From Proteobacteria bacterium ST_bin11 (GTDB taxonomy: Bacteria > Pseudomonadota > Gammaproteobacteria > Methylococcales > Methylomonadaceae): DNA of 64,000 bases. The notes beneath the pieces were generated by a model that saw nothing but the letters and a program-made list of their open reading frames with translations, made no database searches and was not told the origin of the DNA. How positions within the stretch are numbered: position 1 is the stretch's first letter; each line of letters starts with the position of its first letter. Positions 33,840 through 42,862 of this stretch are shown here, one piece after another. The stretch covers positions 62,001 to 126,000 of the forward strand of contig MSXO01000026.1 of the NCBI GenBank assembly GCA_002083615.1, given 5' to 3'. Position numbers and translations under genes: made by a program.

Positions 33840-34115
33840 ATGATTTCATTTGGTCACGAGAAAAATGAATTACTCAAGCAAAGTCGAGGTATTGGCTTTG
33901 AAGAAATTATCGCGGCCATCAATGCCGGAAAGATACTGGATGTGTTTGACCATCTCGATCAAGCTAAGTATCCCCGCCAAAAAATCTATGTAGTTGAGGC
34001 GCTTGATTATGTTTATTTAGTGCCGTTTATTCAAAACGAAGATGGCATCTTTCTTAAAACCATTATTCCAAGTCGCAAAGCCAAAGAACGTTACAAAGGG
34101 GAAAACCATGTTTGA
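33840..34115 (+). CDS. BrnT-like toxin
   Basis: A 91-residue protein. The order of elements, EKNELLKQSRGIGFEEII, then a short central strand set (IYVVEALDYVYLVPF) and a closing IIPSRKAKERY, is that of BrnT/RelE-fold toxins. Its 3' end overlaps the following small gene by eight bases, the usual toxin-first arrangement of BrnT-BrnA. RNase activity is inferred from family only. It begins 41 bases after hldE but is probably transcribed separately (TATAAG at 33823-33828). Confidence 0.72.
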   Translation: MISFGHEKNELLKQSRGIGFEEIIAAINAGKILDVFDHLDQAKYPRQKIYVVEALDYVYLVPFIQNEDGIFLKTIIPSRKAKERYKGENHV

Positions 34116-34374
34116 TAACGAAGAAATGTCTATATTAAATGCGTTGGAAAATAACCAACTGATACGCAGCGTCAACGCTGATGAAGAAATTGCGTTGGCC
34201 AAACAAGCGGCTAAAGAATACTTGTCAAAATCGAAAAATGTCACGATTCGCCTTAGCTTGGGCGATGTGACGTTAATTAAAAACCGCGCTCAAGACGTTG
34301 GTATTCCTTACCAAACATTGATTTCTTCACTAGTCCATCAATATGCGACGGGCAAAATTCGTTTGGAAACTTAA
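34108..34374 (+). CDS. Antitoxin of BrnT-like toxin (CopG/BrnA type)
   Basis: An 88-residue protein with a C-terminal ribbon-helix-helix-like stretch: NVTIRLSLGDVTLIKNRAQDVGIPYQTLISSLVHQY. This is the DNA-binding half that autoregulates such operons, while the N-terminal half should bind the toxin. The ATG at 34108 follows AAAGGGG by seven bases and overlaps the toxin gene; a longer frame from 34042 lies inside the toxin gene and is rejected. Confidence 0.78.
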   Translation: MFDNEEMSILNALENNQLIRSVNADEEIALAKQAAKEYLSKSKNVTIRLSLGDVTLIKNRAQDVGIPYQTLISSLVHQYATGKIRLET

Positions 34375-34445
34375 GAAGTTTCGAGGCAACAAATAAACCA
34401 TTTGCCGATAATTGAAATGCAGGTAAATCAGCTGTGGAGTTAAAG

Positions 34446-34806
34446 ATGAGCGTGCAATTTATCGAACAAAACGGCCAAGAACAATAGGCGGTTGTGCCCC
34501 TCGCCGACTACGAAAAACTGTTGGAAAAAGCGGAATTGCTGGATGACATCACGGCCTATGACCAAGCGCTGGCCAGCGACGACGAACTGGTTTCTGCCGT
34601 AATCGTAAATCGGCTGTTGAACGGCGAGAATAAAATCAAAGTATGGCGCGAACATCGCGGCCTGACTCAGTCGGGGCTGACCGAGAGCTGCAATATGGCC
34701 CAAGCCAGTATCGCGCAAATCGAAAGCGGGAAGCGAACCGGAACCGTCGCCGTACTGAAAAAAAATAGCCGAAATATTGAATGTGGATTTGGATGATTTG
34801 GTTTAA
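34446..34806 (+). pseudogene. Broken Xre-type antitoxin gene (nonsense and frameshift)
   Basis: The frame starts MSVQFIEQNGQEQ and meets TAG at 34485-34487, where related antitoxins continue AVVPLADYEKLLEKAELLDDI. The downstream part carries a clear helix-turn-helix (KVWREHRGLTQSGLTESCNMAQASIAQIESGKRTG). Near the end, an A-run of eight in CTGAAAAAAAATAGCC shifts the frame; with seven A the protein would end LKKIAEILNVDLDDLV. Two lesions indicate a dead gene, although homopolymer error could explain the second. No toxin gene adjoins it. Confidence 0.75.
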
Positions 34807-34839
34807 TCCGGTGACATTCATTTATGCGGGAGGCAATTC

Positions 34840-35001
34840 ATGAAAACTGACGCCGAAATCATCGATAGCGGATTCGAATCCATTTTTTCAAACTTGGGCA
34901 TGGTTGATGCCAAGCGGTTTATCATGCTGATTAAACTAGAAAAATTCGATTTCAAGAAGTGGCAAAAACAACGCTGGCCCAACGAATCCGTAGAATCGTG
35001 A
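34840..35001 (+). CDS. Small conserved-looking protein of unknown function
   Basis: A 53-residue protein starting MKTDAEIIDSGFESIFSNLG and ending in a charged segment (KFDFKKWQKQRW). A strong GGGAGG ribosome binding site lies six bases before the ATG. I do not recognise a characterised family. It follows the broken antitoxin gene by 33 bases and may be part of the same mobile toxin-antitoxin cluster. Confidence 0.6.
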   Translation: MKTDAEIIDSGFESIFSNLGMVDAKRFIMLIKLEKFDFKKWQKQRWPNESVES

Positions 35002-35096
35002 TCTGCATTGGCCCAGTAAGATTGGGAACAATCGTCTTACCTTTGCTGCTTGCCAACACTGCGGCTAGTCACCCCTAATAATGAATCGCACTTTGA

Positions 35097-35960
35097 ATGA
35101 CTAACTTAAAAGACCGCCTCCACCAGTATTGGCTCCTGGCCCGCTTCGACAAACCCATCGGTATTTTCATCCTGCTCTGGCCTACATTGTGGGCCTTGTG
35201 GATAGCCGGTAACGGCAAGCCGGATCTATTGGTGTTGATTGTGTTCACGCTGGGCGTAGTGTTGATGCGCGCGGCGGGTTGCGTGATCAACGATTATGCC
35301 GACAAGGATTTCGATCCGCATGTCGATAGAACCAAGCTGCGGCCGATTGCGGCAGGCAAGGTGACACCGAAGGAAGCCTTGATTGTGTTTGCGGTGCTGT
35401 GTCTGACGGCGTTCGGATTGGTGTTGCTGATGAACTGGTACACCATAGCCTTATCGTTCATCGGTGCTTTTTTGGCGGCTAGTTATCCGTTCATGAAACG
35501 TTTTACTCATCTACCGCAGGCTTATCTGGGTGCGGCATTCGGCTTTGCGGTGCCGATGGCGTTTGCCGCGCAAACCAACGAAATTCCAGCAGTCGGCTGG
35601 ATTTTGTACTTGGCGGTACTGTTGTGGGCGCTGGTGTACGACACCATGTATGCGATGGTGGACATCGACGATGATTTGAAGATCGGTGTGAAATCCACCG
35701 CGATTCTATTCGGCAAGCGGGTGCGGGAAATTACCGCCGGTCTGCAAGTTGTGATTATGGGCTTGCTGATAACGGTAGGAGCGATGCAACAACTGAGTTG
35801 GCCGTATTACGCCGGTTTGGCGGTCGCTGCCGGTTTGGCGATTTACCAGCAAAAACTGATTTTTCATTTCGATAAACCCAGTTGTTTCAAAGCATTTTTG
35901 AACAATAACTGGTTCGGTCTGGCAGTGTTTGTTGGAATTGTATTGGCGTATTGGGCGTAG
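35097..35960 (+). CDS. ubiA: 4-hydroxybenzoate polyprenyltransferase
   Basis: A 287-residue integral membrane prenyltransferase with about eight helices. The two aspartate-rich motifs are present: NDYADKDFD near residue 65 and DIDDDLKIGVKS-type near residue 190. It attaches the polyprenyl tail to 4-hydroxybenzoate in ubiquinone synthesis. No ubiC is adjacent. Length and topology are normal. Confidence 0.96.
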   Translation: MTNLKDRLHQYWLLARFDKPIGIFILLWPTLWALWIAGNGKPDLLVLIVFTLGVVLMRAAGCVINDYADKDFDPHVDRTKLRPIAAGKVTPKEALIVFAVLCLTAFGLVLLMNWYTIALSFIGAFLAASYPFMKRFTHLPQAYLGAAFGFAVPMAFAAQTNEIPAVGWILYLAVLLWALVYDTMYAMVDIDDDLKIGVKSTAILFGKRVREITAGLQVVIMGLLITVGAMQQLSWPYYAGLAVAAGLAIYQQKLIFHFDKPSCFKAFLNNNWFGLAVFVGIVLAYWA

Positions 35961-36354
35961 TGTTTAGGATGAATTACTCCGTCGCGCTAATCCCAATCAC
36001 ATAAAACAGAAGATTAGAATTAAAGGAAGAAGACAGGTAATTCGCCTGGTTTGATTCTTCTCACCCCAACCCTCTCCATCAGTGGAGGGAGCTTAGTTTA
36101 AGGCCCTAATTCTACTTTGTCAGATTACATGACTACCCTTGTTCAATGCGTCATTCCGGCATACCCTCTGGGGCACAAGTGGATTGCCCGCGCGGCGAAT
36201 CCAGGCTGCATGGATGACTCGAAGCTTGCCATCCGTGGCACTGGATACCGGCAATCCGTGCCGGTATGACGGCTATTTGAAGGGCCATCCATTCGGCTGA
36301 AAGACATACGTAATCAGGTAATTTTTTACATACTTAGTGACTTTAGGATTTGCG
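35961..36354. other. Intergenic region carrying palindromic repeats
   Basis: 394 bases between ubiA and the deaminase gene. It contains the hairpin CTCCA/TGGAG within CCCTCTCCATCAGTGGAGGG (36072-36091) and a 123-base repeat element described separately. No gene is seen. Confidence 0.6.
36149..36271. repeat. 123-base element with 13-base terminal inverted repeats
   Basis: Ends are CGTCATTCCGGCA (36149-36161) and, inverted, TGCCGGTATGACG (36259-36271), 12 of 13 bases complementary. The interior has smaller palindromes such as CCGGCAATCCGTGCCGG. This is the form of a REP/MITE-type intergenic repeat. It lies within 85 bases of the deaminase start. Confidence 0.6.
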
Positions 36355-36804
36355 ATGAACTATCACGAGATGCTCGCCGTGGCATTTGCCGAAGCTCAAG
36401 CCGGTTTCGACGAAGGTGGTGTACCGGTCGGCGCGGCTTTATTCGATGCCAATGGCAAGTTGCTGGGCCAGGGCCGCAATCGCCGCGTGCAAGACAATGA
36501 CCCGTCCGTGCACGGCGAGACTGATGCGTTTCGCAAAGCAGGCCGGCAAACCAGTTACGGCGACAAAATCCTGGTAACAACTTTGGCACCTTGCTGGTAT
36601 TGCTCGGGCTTGATTCGGCAGTTCAATATTGGCACGGTGGTGGTCGGTGAATCGGTCAACTTTGCGGGGCATCTGGACTGGCTGAGCGACGCGGGTGTTA
36701 AAATCTTGGAATTAAACGACGCTGCTTGTATCGATTTGATGGGCCGTTTTATTGCCCAGTCGCCACGAATTTGGTTTGAAGATATAGGCGAGGATTGTGG
36801 TTAA
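36355..36804 (+). CDS. Cytosine-deaminase-like nucleoside/base deaminase
   Basis: A 149-residue zinc deaminase. The HGETDAF motif gives the zinc His and catalytic Glu, and PCWYCSG gives the two zinc cysteines. The C-terminal part (NFAGHLDWLSDAGVKILELND and PRIWFEDIGED) closely follows yeast-type cytosine deaminase, which converts cytosine to uracil. AGGA seven bases before the ATG supports this start. Guanine or nucleoside specificity cannot be excluded. Confidence 0.9.
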   Translation: MNYHEMLAVAFAEAQAGFDEGGVPVGAALFDANGKLLGQGRNRRVQDNDPSVHGETDAFRKAGRQTSYGDKILVTTLAPCWYCSGLIRQFNIGTVVVGESVNFAGHLDWLSDAGVKILELNDAACIDLMGRFIAQSPRIWFEDIGEDCG

Positions 36805-36844
36805 AAAATATTCCCGGTCGGCTTAACCGGGAACAGATCGGCAG

Positions 36845-38128
36845 TTATGGTCCAAAACTGCGCTTCAGGCAGGTCCCTATGGTTTGTTGAATTAACTCTG
36901 GGGATAAGTTTTCCTCTCCACAACTTATCCCGGGGGTACAGCTGAGATTTTTCCAATCGTCCTTGTCGCGACCGGTCATACCTGTTAGCCAATCAAGGAA
37001 GCTGAGATTTAGTCCTGTCCTTGTGGTCAAGCTGGAAGTATAGAACTCCTCAAAACGTAACACCGTATGGTTGCAGCCAGGATCGACATAGCGCCGGTAG
37101 TTTCTGGGAAAAGCCTGCGTCAATCCGCCGGTAATCTGCAGCATTCTCGCACTCCAGACCGGCAGGTTGGATAAATCGTAGAGCGCTTGCGGTGGTCTGG
37201 TGCCATCGCTAACTTCCATGATATTCAAAAACAAGGTCTGCACCGCGTCGTAAGCATTAGTGTACTGACCAAACTTCTCCCCTTCGTAACGATTGGCTAA
37301 TGTCCCCATAACCTTGGGCAGGAAGTCCGCAGCATCCACCGGCGCCAATCGGCTAAATATTGGGTGTAAATTTTGATCAATGTACCAACTGGAACTGGCC
37401 CCAAACAAGGCAGTACTTATAAAGCCATCGGTAATTACACCCGCACCGCCGTCACTGACGAATGATACCTTGGCTTCCTTGCCCAGCACTCTCTTAATCC
37501 AAGGATAATTCAAAGCCGCTCCATAGGAACCGGCACTGGAACCTGCTACCAATATTTTAGCCGGCTGAAAATCGCCTTTGTTCCACCCAAATAAATTGCG
37601 GCGTTGCTGTTTTAAATAATTCAGTACATACGCAAAATTATCGAACCCGCGGTGCTGTATAGCCAGCGGACTACTGGGGTCTAAGGGATTTTCATAAACT
37701 GACTGCTTGGAGCCGGTAAACACATCGCCTGTACAATAAGGCAAGAACACTGCGGTCCAATTTTTGTAGGGATTATCGGGGTCTTCCATGTTCAAGAGGC
37801 CCTGCATCTCATTAGGGTTGTTGGCCGCATCGGCTGTAGGCACATAAACGGGAGCCTGATTTGGCTGGATCGCACACGTGCCAAAGTCCCAACAGGCACC
37901 GCCGCCGTTAAAGTACATCACGACTCTGTCAACCTTGCCCGGTTTGATATAAAACGAATACGGCTGCCCAAACGCACAACTTGGAGTAATCATCCGTTGT
38001 TTATCGCCCAACTTCACCGAGTATTGACCGGGCTGGACATTGATTTTCTGCCAAACATCCTGTGCTTGCAGCGCATTACTAAAAAATAGCGAAACAAGGC
38101 AAACGCCTCCGATGGATATAGGCTTCAT
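36845..38128 (-). CDS. Secreted pectinacetylesterase-like hydrolase
   Basis: A 427-residue protein with a signal peptide (MKPISIGGVCLVSLFFS, cleavage after LQA). It has the PAE/NOTUM-like motifs: YFNGGGACWDFGTC forming the oxyanion region and VAGSSAGSYGAALNYPW with the nucleophile serine. A catalytic His is likely in PGCNHTVLRFEEF. Members hydrolyse ester bonds; the bacterial substrates are mostly unknown. AGGAGA lies before the ATG at 38128. A signal-peptide protein and several Cys suggest periplasmic or extracellular location. Confidence 0.82.
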   Translation of the reverse strand: MKPISIGGVCLVSLFFSNALQAQDVWQKINVQPGQYSVKLGDKQRMITPSCAFGQPYSFYIKPGKVDRVVMYFNGGGACWDFGTCAIQPNQAPVYVPTADAANNPNEMQGLLNMEDPDNPYKNWTAVFLPYCTGDVFTGSKQSVYENPLDPSSPLAIQHRGFDNFAYVLNYLKQQRRNLFGWNKGDFQPAKILVAGSSAGSYGAALNYPWIKRVLGKEAKVSFVSDGGAGVITDGFISTALFGASSSWYIDQNLHPIFSRLAPVDAADFLPKVMGTLANRYEGEKFGQYTNAYDAVQTLFLNIMEVSDGTRPPQALYDLSNLPVWSARMLQITGGLTQAFPRNYRRYVDPGCNHTVLRFEEFYTSSLTTRTGLNLSFLDWLTGMTGRDKDDWKNLSCTPGISCGEENLSPELIQQTIGTCLKRSFGP

Positions 38129-38448
38129 AAGCTCTCCTATGTTTTGTTTGAAAACGGCCTGACTGATGGGCCGAAACATCTAAGCAAACCGCCAGAGAAA
38201 ACCCTTGGTCTGGATTAACAAGCAGCATTGCCCTGCAACAACGCTTTGCAGTAGCCTAGATGAAAATCCGGCGTCCCAGATGCTTAGGAAGCATAGACTA
38301 GATTTCTTGGCGGCTTTGGCTAATCCAAACCGAGAAGTTAAGAAGGGATTGAAGCCGACGACTGAATATGGCTATAGTCAGCGGCTAAAGCTGTTCTGCA
38401 ATATTTTTGGCTCAGTCGTTTCCTCGTTACGCAATGGAGTTTCAGCCT
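38129..38448. other. Intergenic region between divergent genes
   Basis: 320 bases between the esterase-like gene (leftward) and the GST gene (rightward). It must hold both promoters, but no clear consensus pair was identified. Open frames here look like chance. Confidence 0.5.
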
Positions 38449-39096
38449 ATGAGTCTGTCATTAGTCATCGGTAACAAAAACTATTCCTCCTGGTCACTGC
38501 GGCCTTGGCTATTTTTGAAATATCACGACATTGATTTCACAGAAATCAGAATTCCGTTATATCGTGAAGATTCGAAAGACAAGTTGCTGCAATACTCGCC
38601 CACCGGCAAGGTACCGGTGTTGTTGGATGGCGAGCTTAAAGTTTGGGATTCGCTAGCCATTCTGGAGTATCTGGCGGAACGCTTTCCGCAAACTCAAGGC
38701 TGGCCGGACGACTTTGCCGAGCGCGCGGTGGCCCGTGCCCTGGCAGCTGAAATGCATTCCGGCTTTACTGCACTGCGCACCTATTGCGGTATGAATTGCA
38801 AACGAACACCGTCAGCCAAACCCTTACCGGAGGCGGTGCATCCAGACATCGAGCGTATCGGTGAAATTTGGCAACAATGCCTGCAACGCCACCGCCACGA
38901 CGGGCCGTGGTTATTTGGCCGGTTTACGATTGTGGATGCGATGTTTGCACCTGTCGCCATACGATTTTATAGCTATCAACTGGAAACTAATAAAGAGGCC
39001 CAAGCCTATGTGGACAGAGTACTGGCCTGCCCAGCGGTAAACGCGTGGATAGAAGCCGGCAAGTTGGAAAGCGAGGTAATCACCGCCTTCGAATAA
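38449..39096 (+). CDS. Glutathione S-transferase family protein
   Basis: A 215-residue protein with an N-terminal thioredoxin-like domain (LVIGNKNYSSWSLRPWLFLKYH, with serine in the catalytic position, and PTGKVPVLLDG, WDSLAILEYLAERFP for glutathione binding) and a C-terminal helical domain (FGRFTIVDAMFAPVAIRF). The start at 38449 follows GGAG by nine bases. The YSSWSLRP variant is common in a proteobacterial GST class of unknown substrate. Confidence 0.92.
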   Translation: MSLSLVIGNKNYSSWSLRPWLFLKYHDIDFTEIRIPLYREDSKDKLLQYSPTGKVPVLLDGELKVWDSLAILEYLAERFPQTQGWPDDFAERAVARALAAEMHSGFTALRTYCGMNCKRTPSAKPLPEAVHPDIERIGEIWQQCLQRHRHDGPWLFGRFTIVDAMFAPVAIRFYSYQLETNKEAQAYVDRVLACPAVNAWIEAGKLESEVITAFE

Positions 39097-39198
39097 CCGC
39101 TATTTAAGCCTTACCGATTTACCACAGTAATTTAAAGATACTTTACTACTACCAGAGCGTAGAATGATTCTCTTGTTATTTACAAACGGGAGAGCACT

Positions 39199-39588
39199 AT
39201 GAAAAAAATAAAATTAACCGCTGTTTTACTCGGCTTATCGGCATTATCCGGCCTGAGTTTTGCGGACATTCCACTGCAATCCAATGAAGAAGTACAAGGC
39301 ACTTGGAAATTGGAATATACCAAAAAGTCGGTTACCGCCACAGAAACGATCAAGCGCGAAGATACCTGGACCTTTAAGGACGGTAAAGTCACCATCACCC
39401 ACATCCCGCGCGAAGGTACTTTCTATGACCAATCGCCAGTCGCTTACGAAATAGAAGGCGGTAAATTAAAAATTGCCATGTTGGGTAGACCGGATAAATT
39501 CGACATCTTTGCATTGCAGGAAAAAACCGATAAATCCATGACCTTAAAAGGCAAATTTGGCGACGTTTATCACTTTAATAAAAATTGA
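39199..39588 (+). CDS. Small secreted lipocalin-like protein of unknown function
   Basis: A 129-residue protein with a signal peptide (MKKIKLTAVLLGLSALSGLSFA). The mature part has GTWKLEY and repeated beta-strand patterns (DTWTFKDGKVTITHI, MTLKGKFGDVYHF), as in small lipocalin-like barrels. GGGAGAG precedes the ATG. I do not recognise a characterised family. Confidence 0.72.
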   Translation: MKKIKLTAVLLGLSALSGLSFADIPLQSNEEVQGTWKLEYTKKSVTATETIKREDTWTFKDGKVTITHIPREGTFYDQSPVAYEIEGGKLKIAMLGRPDKFDIFALQEKTDKSMTLKGKFGDVYHFNKN

Positions 39589-39654
39589 ACACCACCATCC
39601 GTAATTTCTTAGCCTGAAAAATACAAATAGAACTTGGCTAGCCTTTAAGAAATT

Positions 39655-39698
39655 GTTCCCGCAAAGCTTTTCCCCTGCTCACGCCGGGGGGCGGGAAC
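39655..39698. terminator. Inverted repeat between convergent genes
   Basis: GTTCCCGC (39655-39662) pairs perfectly with GCGGGAAC (39691-39698), with an inner CCCC/GGGG pair. It lies between the convergent lipocalin-like gene and the RND pump gene and could terminate either. No T tract follows, so it may instead be a repeat element. Confidence 0.45.
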
Positions 39699-39745
39699 CT
39701 GAATAGCGAATACCCGCAGTAGCACCCCGATCTTGATCTTAAGCA

Positions 39746-42700
39746 TTAAACTGCAGTTCTAAACCAGGCGGCATACAGAGCCGGCAAAAACAGCAAAGTC
39801 AAGGCAGTGGCGACAGTCAAGCCCCCCATAATGGCTACCGCCATAGGCCCGAAAAATGCGCTCTGTGTGAGTGGAATCATAGCCAATATCGCAGCAGCAG
39901 CCGTTAATACGATAGGCCGGAACCGGCGCACCGTGGAATCGACAATGGCATCGAAATCCGAACGCCCAGCCAGTTTGTCCTGATCGATTTGATCGACCAG
40001 AATCACCGAGTTGCGCATGATCATTCCGGAAAGTGCGATGGTACCCAGCATCGCCACAAACCCGAAGGGCTGCTGAAAAATCAATAAAAACAAAGTCACG
40101 CCGATTAAACCGAGCGGCGCTGTTAATAACACCAAGGCCATCCGCGAAAAACTTTGTAACTGAATCATCAATACCGTCAAAACTGTCAGCAAAAACAGAG
40201 GCATGCCTGCCGCGACAGAATCACCACCCTTAGCCGATTCCTCCACCGCGCCACCGGTCTCCACCCGGTAACCCGGTGGTAATTGACGCTTTATGTCGAC
40301 CAGTTGTTCTTCTATCTGCGCCGACACCATCGGTGCCTGCATATTGCCGTACAAATTTGCTCTTACAGTGACGGTAGGCACGCGATTCCGCCGCCAAATC
40401 AAACCTTCTTCAAAACCGTACTCCAATTCGGCGACTTGCGACAAGGGCACACTGCGCCCGCCGGGGATCGGTATCATCAAGTTTTGCAGACGCGATAAAT
40501 GCTTACGTTCGGTTTCCGTACCACGCACCAATAAATCGATGCGTTCGATACCTTCGCGAAATTCAGTGACATACAAGCCTTGCAGGGCGCCATTGATAAT
40601 ATTGGCAATATCGTTGGAAGCGACTCCCAGCAGTCTGGCCTTGGATTGTTCAACATTGACGCGCACAACTTTCACCGGTTCTTCCCAATCCAACTGCACA
40701 TTGGAGGGATAAGGGTTTGCGCGCATCACATCCGCCACCTGACGAGCGATAGTGCGCAGTGTCAGTAAATCCGGCCCGGAGACTCTGAATTGCACCGGAA
40801 AGCCGACCGGCGGGCCGTTCTCCAAACGTAATACACTGCCACGCATATCCGGAAAATCCTGTTCGAATAGGTGTATTAGTTTATCGCGCAGCTGTTCTCG
40901 TTCCGCGGGGCCGTTGGTCAATATCACAAACTGCGCAAAGCTGCGTTGCGGTAATTGTTGATCCAAAGGCAAATAAAAGCGCGGACTGCCGTTGCCGACG
41001 TAAGCCACGTAATTATCTATGCCGCTTTGTTTCGCCAGCCATGCCTCCAGTTTTTTCACATCGGCTTCGGTTGCGGCATAAGACACACCTTCTGCCAAGC
41101 GCAAATCGACGATTAACTCCGGCCGGGTGGAATCTGGAAAAAACTGTTGCTGGACGAACTTAAAACCGAAGATGGCGGAAACAAACATGGCTATGGTTAA
41201 AAAAATCACCAGCCAACGGTGAATAACGCAGGCGGCAACCAATTTTCGAAAGCGCAGATAAAAGGGAGTTTGGTAAAGATCTTGGGCGTGATTCTTAGGT
41301 TGTTCGGACTGCGGTTTTTTCCAAAATTTAGCCCAAAACTTCGTCCAACCTGACTCCCCTTCATGCTGTTTACTCAAGTCCGGCAGCAAGCGGTAGCCCA
41401 GATACGGCACAAACACTACCGCCGCAAGCCAAGATACTAATAAGGCTATGACAACCACTTGAAAGATCGAGCGGGTGTACTCACCAGTGGAAGATGCTGC
41501 GGTGGCAATCGGTAAAAAGCCAGCCGCAGTGACTAATGTGCCGCTCAACATCGGCATCGCGGTGGATGTATAGGCAAATGCGGCAGCACGGGTACGATCC
41601 CAGCCCTGTTCCATTTTAGAGGCCATCATCTCCACGGCGATAATGGCATCGTCCACCAGTAAGCCCAAGGCCAAAATCAATGCACCCAGGGAAATTTTAT
41701 GCAACCCAACCCCAAACAAATGCATCAGCCAAAAAGTAACCGCTAGGACTACCGGGATAGTGATCGCTACGACAATGCCGGTCCGCAAGCCCAAAGACAG
41801 CAAACTAACGCCCAGCACAATCACTACCGCTTCAGTCAGGGATTTAGCAAATTCGTTGACTGAGCGCTGCACGGCTTCAGGCTGAGAAGACACGGTATGC
41901 AATTCCAAACCTACAGGCAGTTGGACTTGGGTAACTTTTACAGCCTGATCCAGATCACGACCCAATTTAACGATATCCCCGCCAGCGCGCATTGATACCC
42001 CGATCAACAACGCTTCATGGCCTTTATAACGAACCCTATCCTTAGGCGGATCTTCATAACCACGACTGACTTTGGCGACATCGCCCAGCCGAAATTCGTT
42101 GTTATTGGCGCGAAAACGCACATCCCGCAATTCTTCCAATCTATCGTATCGACCGGTCACGGCAATTCGCATATGCTCGTTTTCAGAATCGAAGCTCCCG
42201 CTTCCCGTCACCAAATTCTGTGCTTGCAAGGTGCGGAGCAGGGTGGGGATATCGATGCCGATGGTCGCCAATTTCGCATTGGATAATTCGACATAAATAC
42301 GCTGTTTCTGCTCGCCGAAAAAATCGACTTTGGCGACATCTCTCACTCTCAGCAACTCAGCGCGCAAGGTTTCCGAGTGAAGCTTAAGTTGCGCATAGTC
42401 ATAGCCGTCGCCAGTCAAGGCATACAAGTTTCCGTACACGTCTCCAAATTCATCGTTGAACCTCGGGCCGTCGACACCGCTGGGCAGGGTATTTGCAATA
42501 TCGCCGATTTTCTTCCGGACTTGATAAAAGATGTCAGGGACCTGTGCGGCCGGTGTGGAATCCTTGGCAGTGAGAAAAATTAAAGACTCGCCCGGTCGGG
42601 AATAGCTGCGTAAATTGTCTAACCAAGGCACTTCCTGTAGTTTTTTCTCCAGCTTATCGGTGACTTGTTGTTCCACTTCCTCGGCGCTGGCGCCAGGCCA

Positions 42701-42862
42701 TCCGGTGCGGATAACCATCAACTTGAAAGTGAAGGGCGGATCTTCCGACTGGCCCAATCTGGTATAAGACAGCATACCCACCAAGGTCAGCATCAACATG
42801 GCATACAAAACCAATGCCGGGTGCCGCAAGGACCACTCGGACAGATTGAAGCCTACTCTCAT
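39746..42862 (-). CDS. RND-family efflux transporter (inner-membrane pump)
   Basis: A 1038-residue RND pump. It starts MRVGFNLSEWSLRHPALVLYAMLML with the first membrane helix, has two large periplasmic loops and twelve membrane helices, and the proton-relay region LGALILALGLLVDDAIIAVEMM. AcrB-type homologues export drugs; this one is nearer the AcrB/MexK-like divergent branch, so the substrate is open. The ATG at 42862 overlaps the adaptor stop (ATGA), which is chosen over a frame extending to 43042 inside the adaptor gene. Confidence 0.93.
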   Translation of the reverse strand: MRVGFNLSEWSLRHPALVLYAMLMLTLVGMLSYTRLGQSEDPPFTFKLMVIRTGWPGASAEEVEQQVTDKLEKKLQEVPWLDNLRSYSRPGESLIFLTAKDSTPAAQVPDIFYQVRKKIGDIANTLPSGVDGPRFNDEFGDVYGNLYALTGDGYDYAQLKLHSETLRAELLRVRDVAKVDFFGEQKQRIYVELSNAKLATIGIDIPTLLRTLQAQNLVTGSGSFDSENEHMRIAVTGRYDRLEELRDVRFRANNNEFRLGDVAKVSRGYEDPPKDRVRYKGHEALLIGVSMRAGGDIVKLGRDLDQAVKVTQVQLPVGLELHTVSSQPEAVQRSVNEFAKSLTEAVVIVLGVSLLSLGLRTGIVVAITIPVVLAVTFWLMHLFGVGLHKISLGALILALGLLVDDAIIAVEMMASKMEQGWDRTRAAAFAYTSTAMPMLSGTLVTAAGFLPIATAASSTGEYTRSIFQVVVIALLVSWLAAVVFVPYLGYRLLPDLSKQHEGESGWTKFWAKFWKKPQSEQPKNHAQDLYQTPFYLRFRKLVAACVIHRWLVIFLTIAMFVSAIFGFKFVQQQFFPDSTRPELIVDLRLAEGVSYAATEADVKKLEAWLAKQSGIDNYVAYVGNGSPRFYLPLDQQLPQRSFAQFVILTNGPAEREQLRDKLIHLFEQDFPDMRGSVLRLENGPPVGFPVQFRVSGPDLLTLRTIARQVADVMRANPYPSNVQLDWEEPVKVVRVNVEQSKARLLGVASNDIANIINGALQGLYVTEFREGIERIDLLVRGTETERKHLSRLQNLMIPIPGGRSVPLSQVAELEYGFEEGLIWRRNRVPTVTVRANLYGNMQAPMVSAQIEEQLVDIKRQLPPGYRVETGGAVEESAKGGDSVAAGMPLFLLTVLTVLMIQLQSFSRMALVLLTAPLGLIGVTLFLLIFQQPFGFVAMLGTIALSGMIMRNSVILVDQIDQDKLAGRSDFDAIVDSTVRRFRPIVLTAAAAILAMIPLTQSAFFGPMAVAIMGGLTVATALTLLFLPALYAAWFRTAV

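Noticed and set aside
38205..38474. An 89-codon frame upstream of the GST gene
   Set aside because: It lacks a ribosome binding site and runs into the GST gene in another frame.
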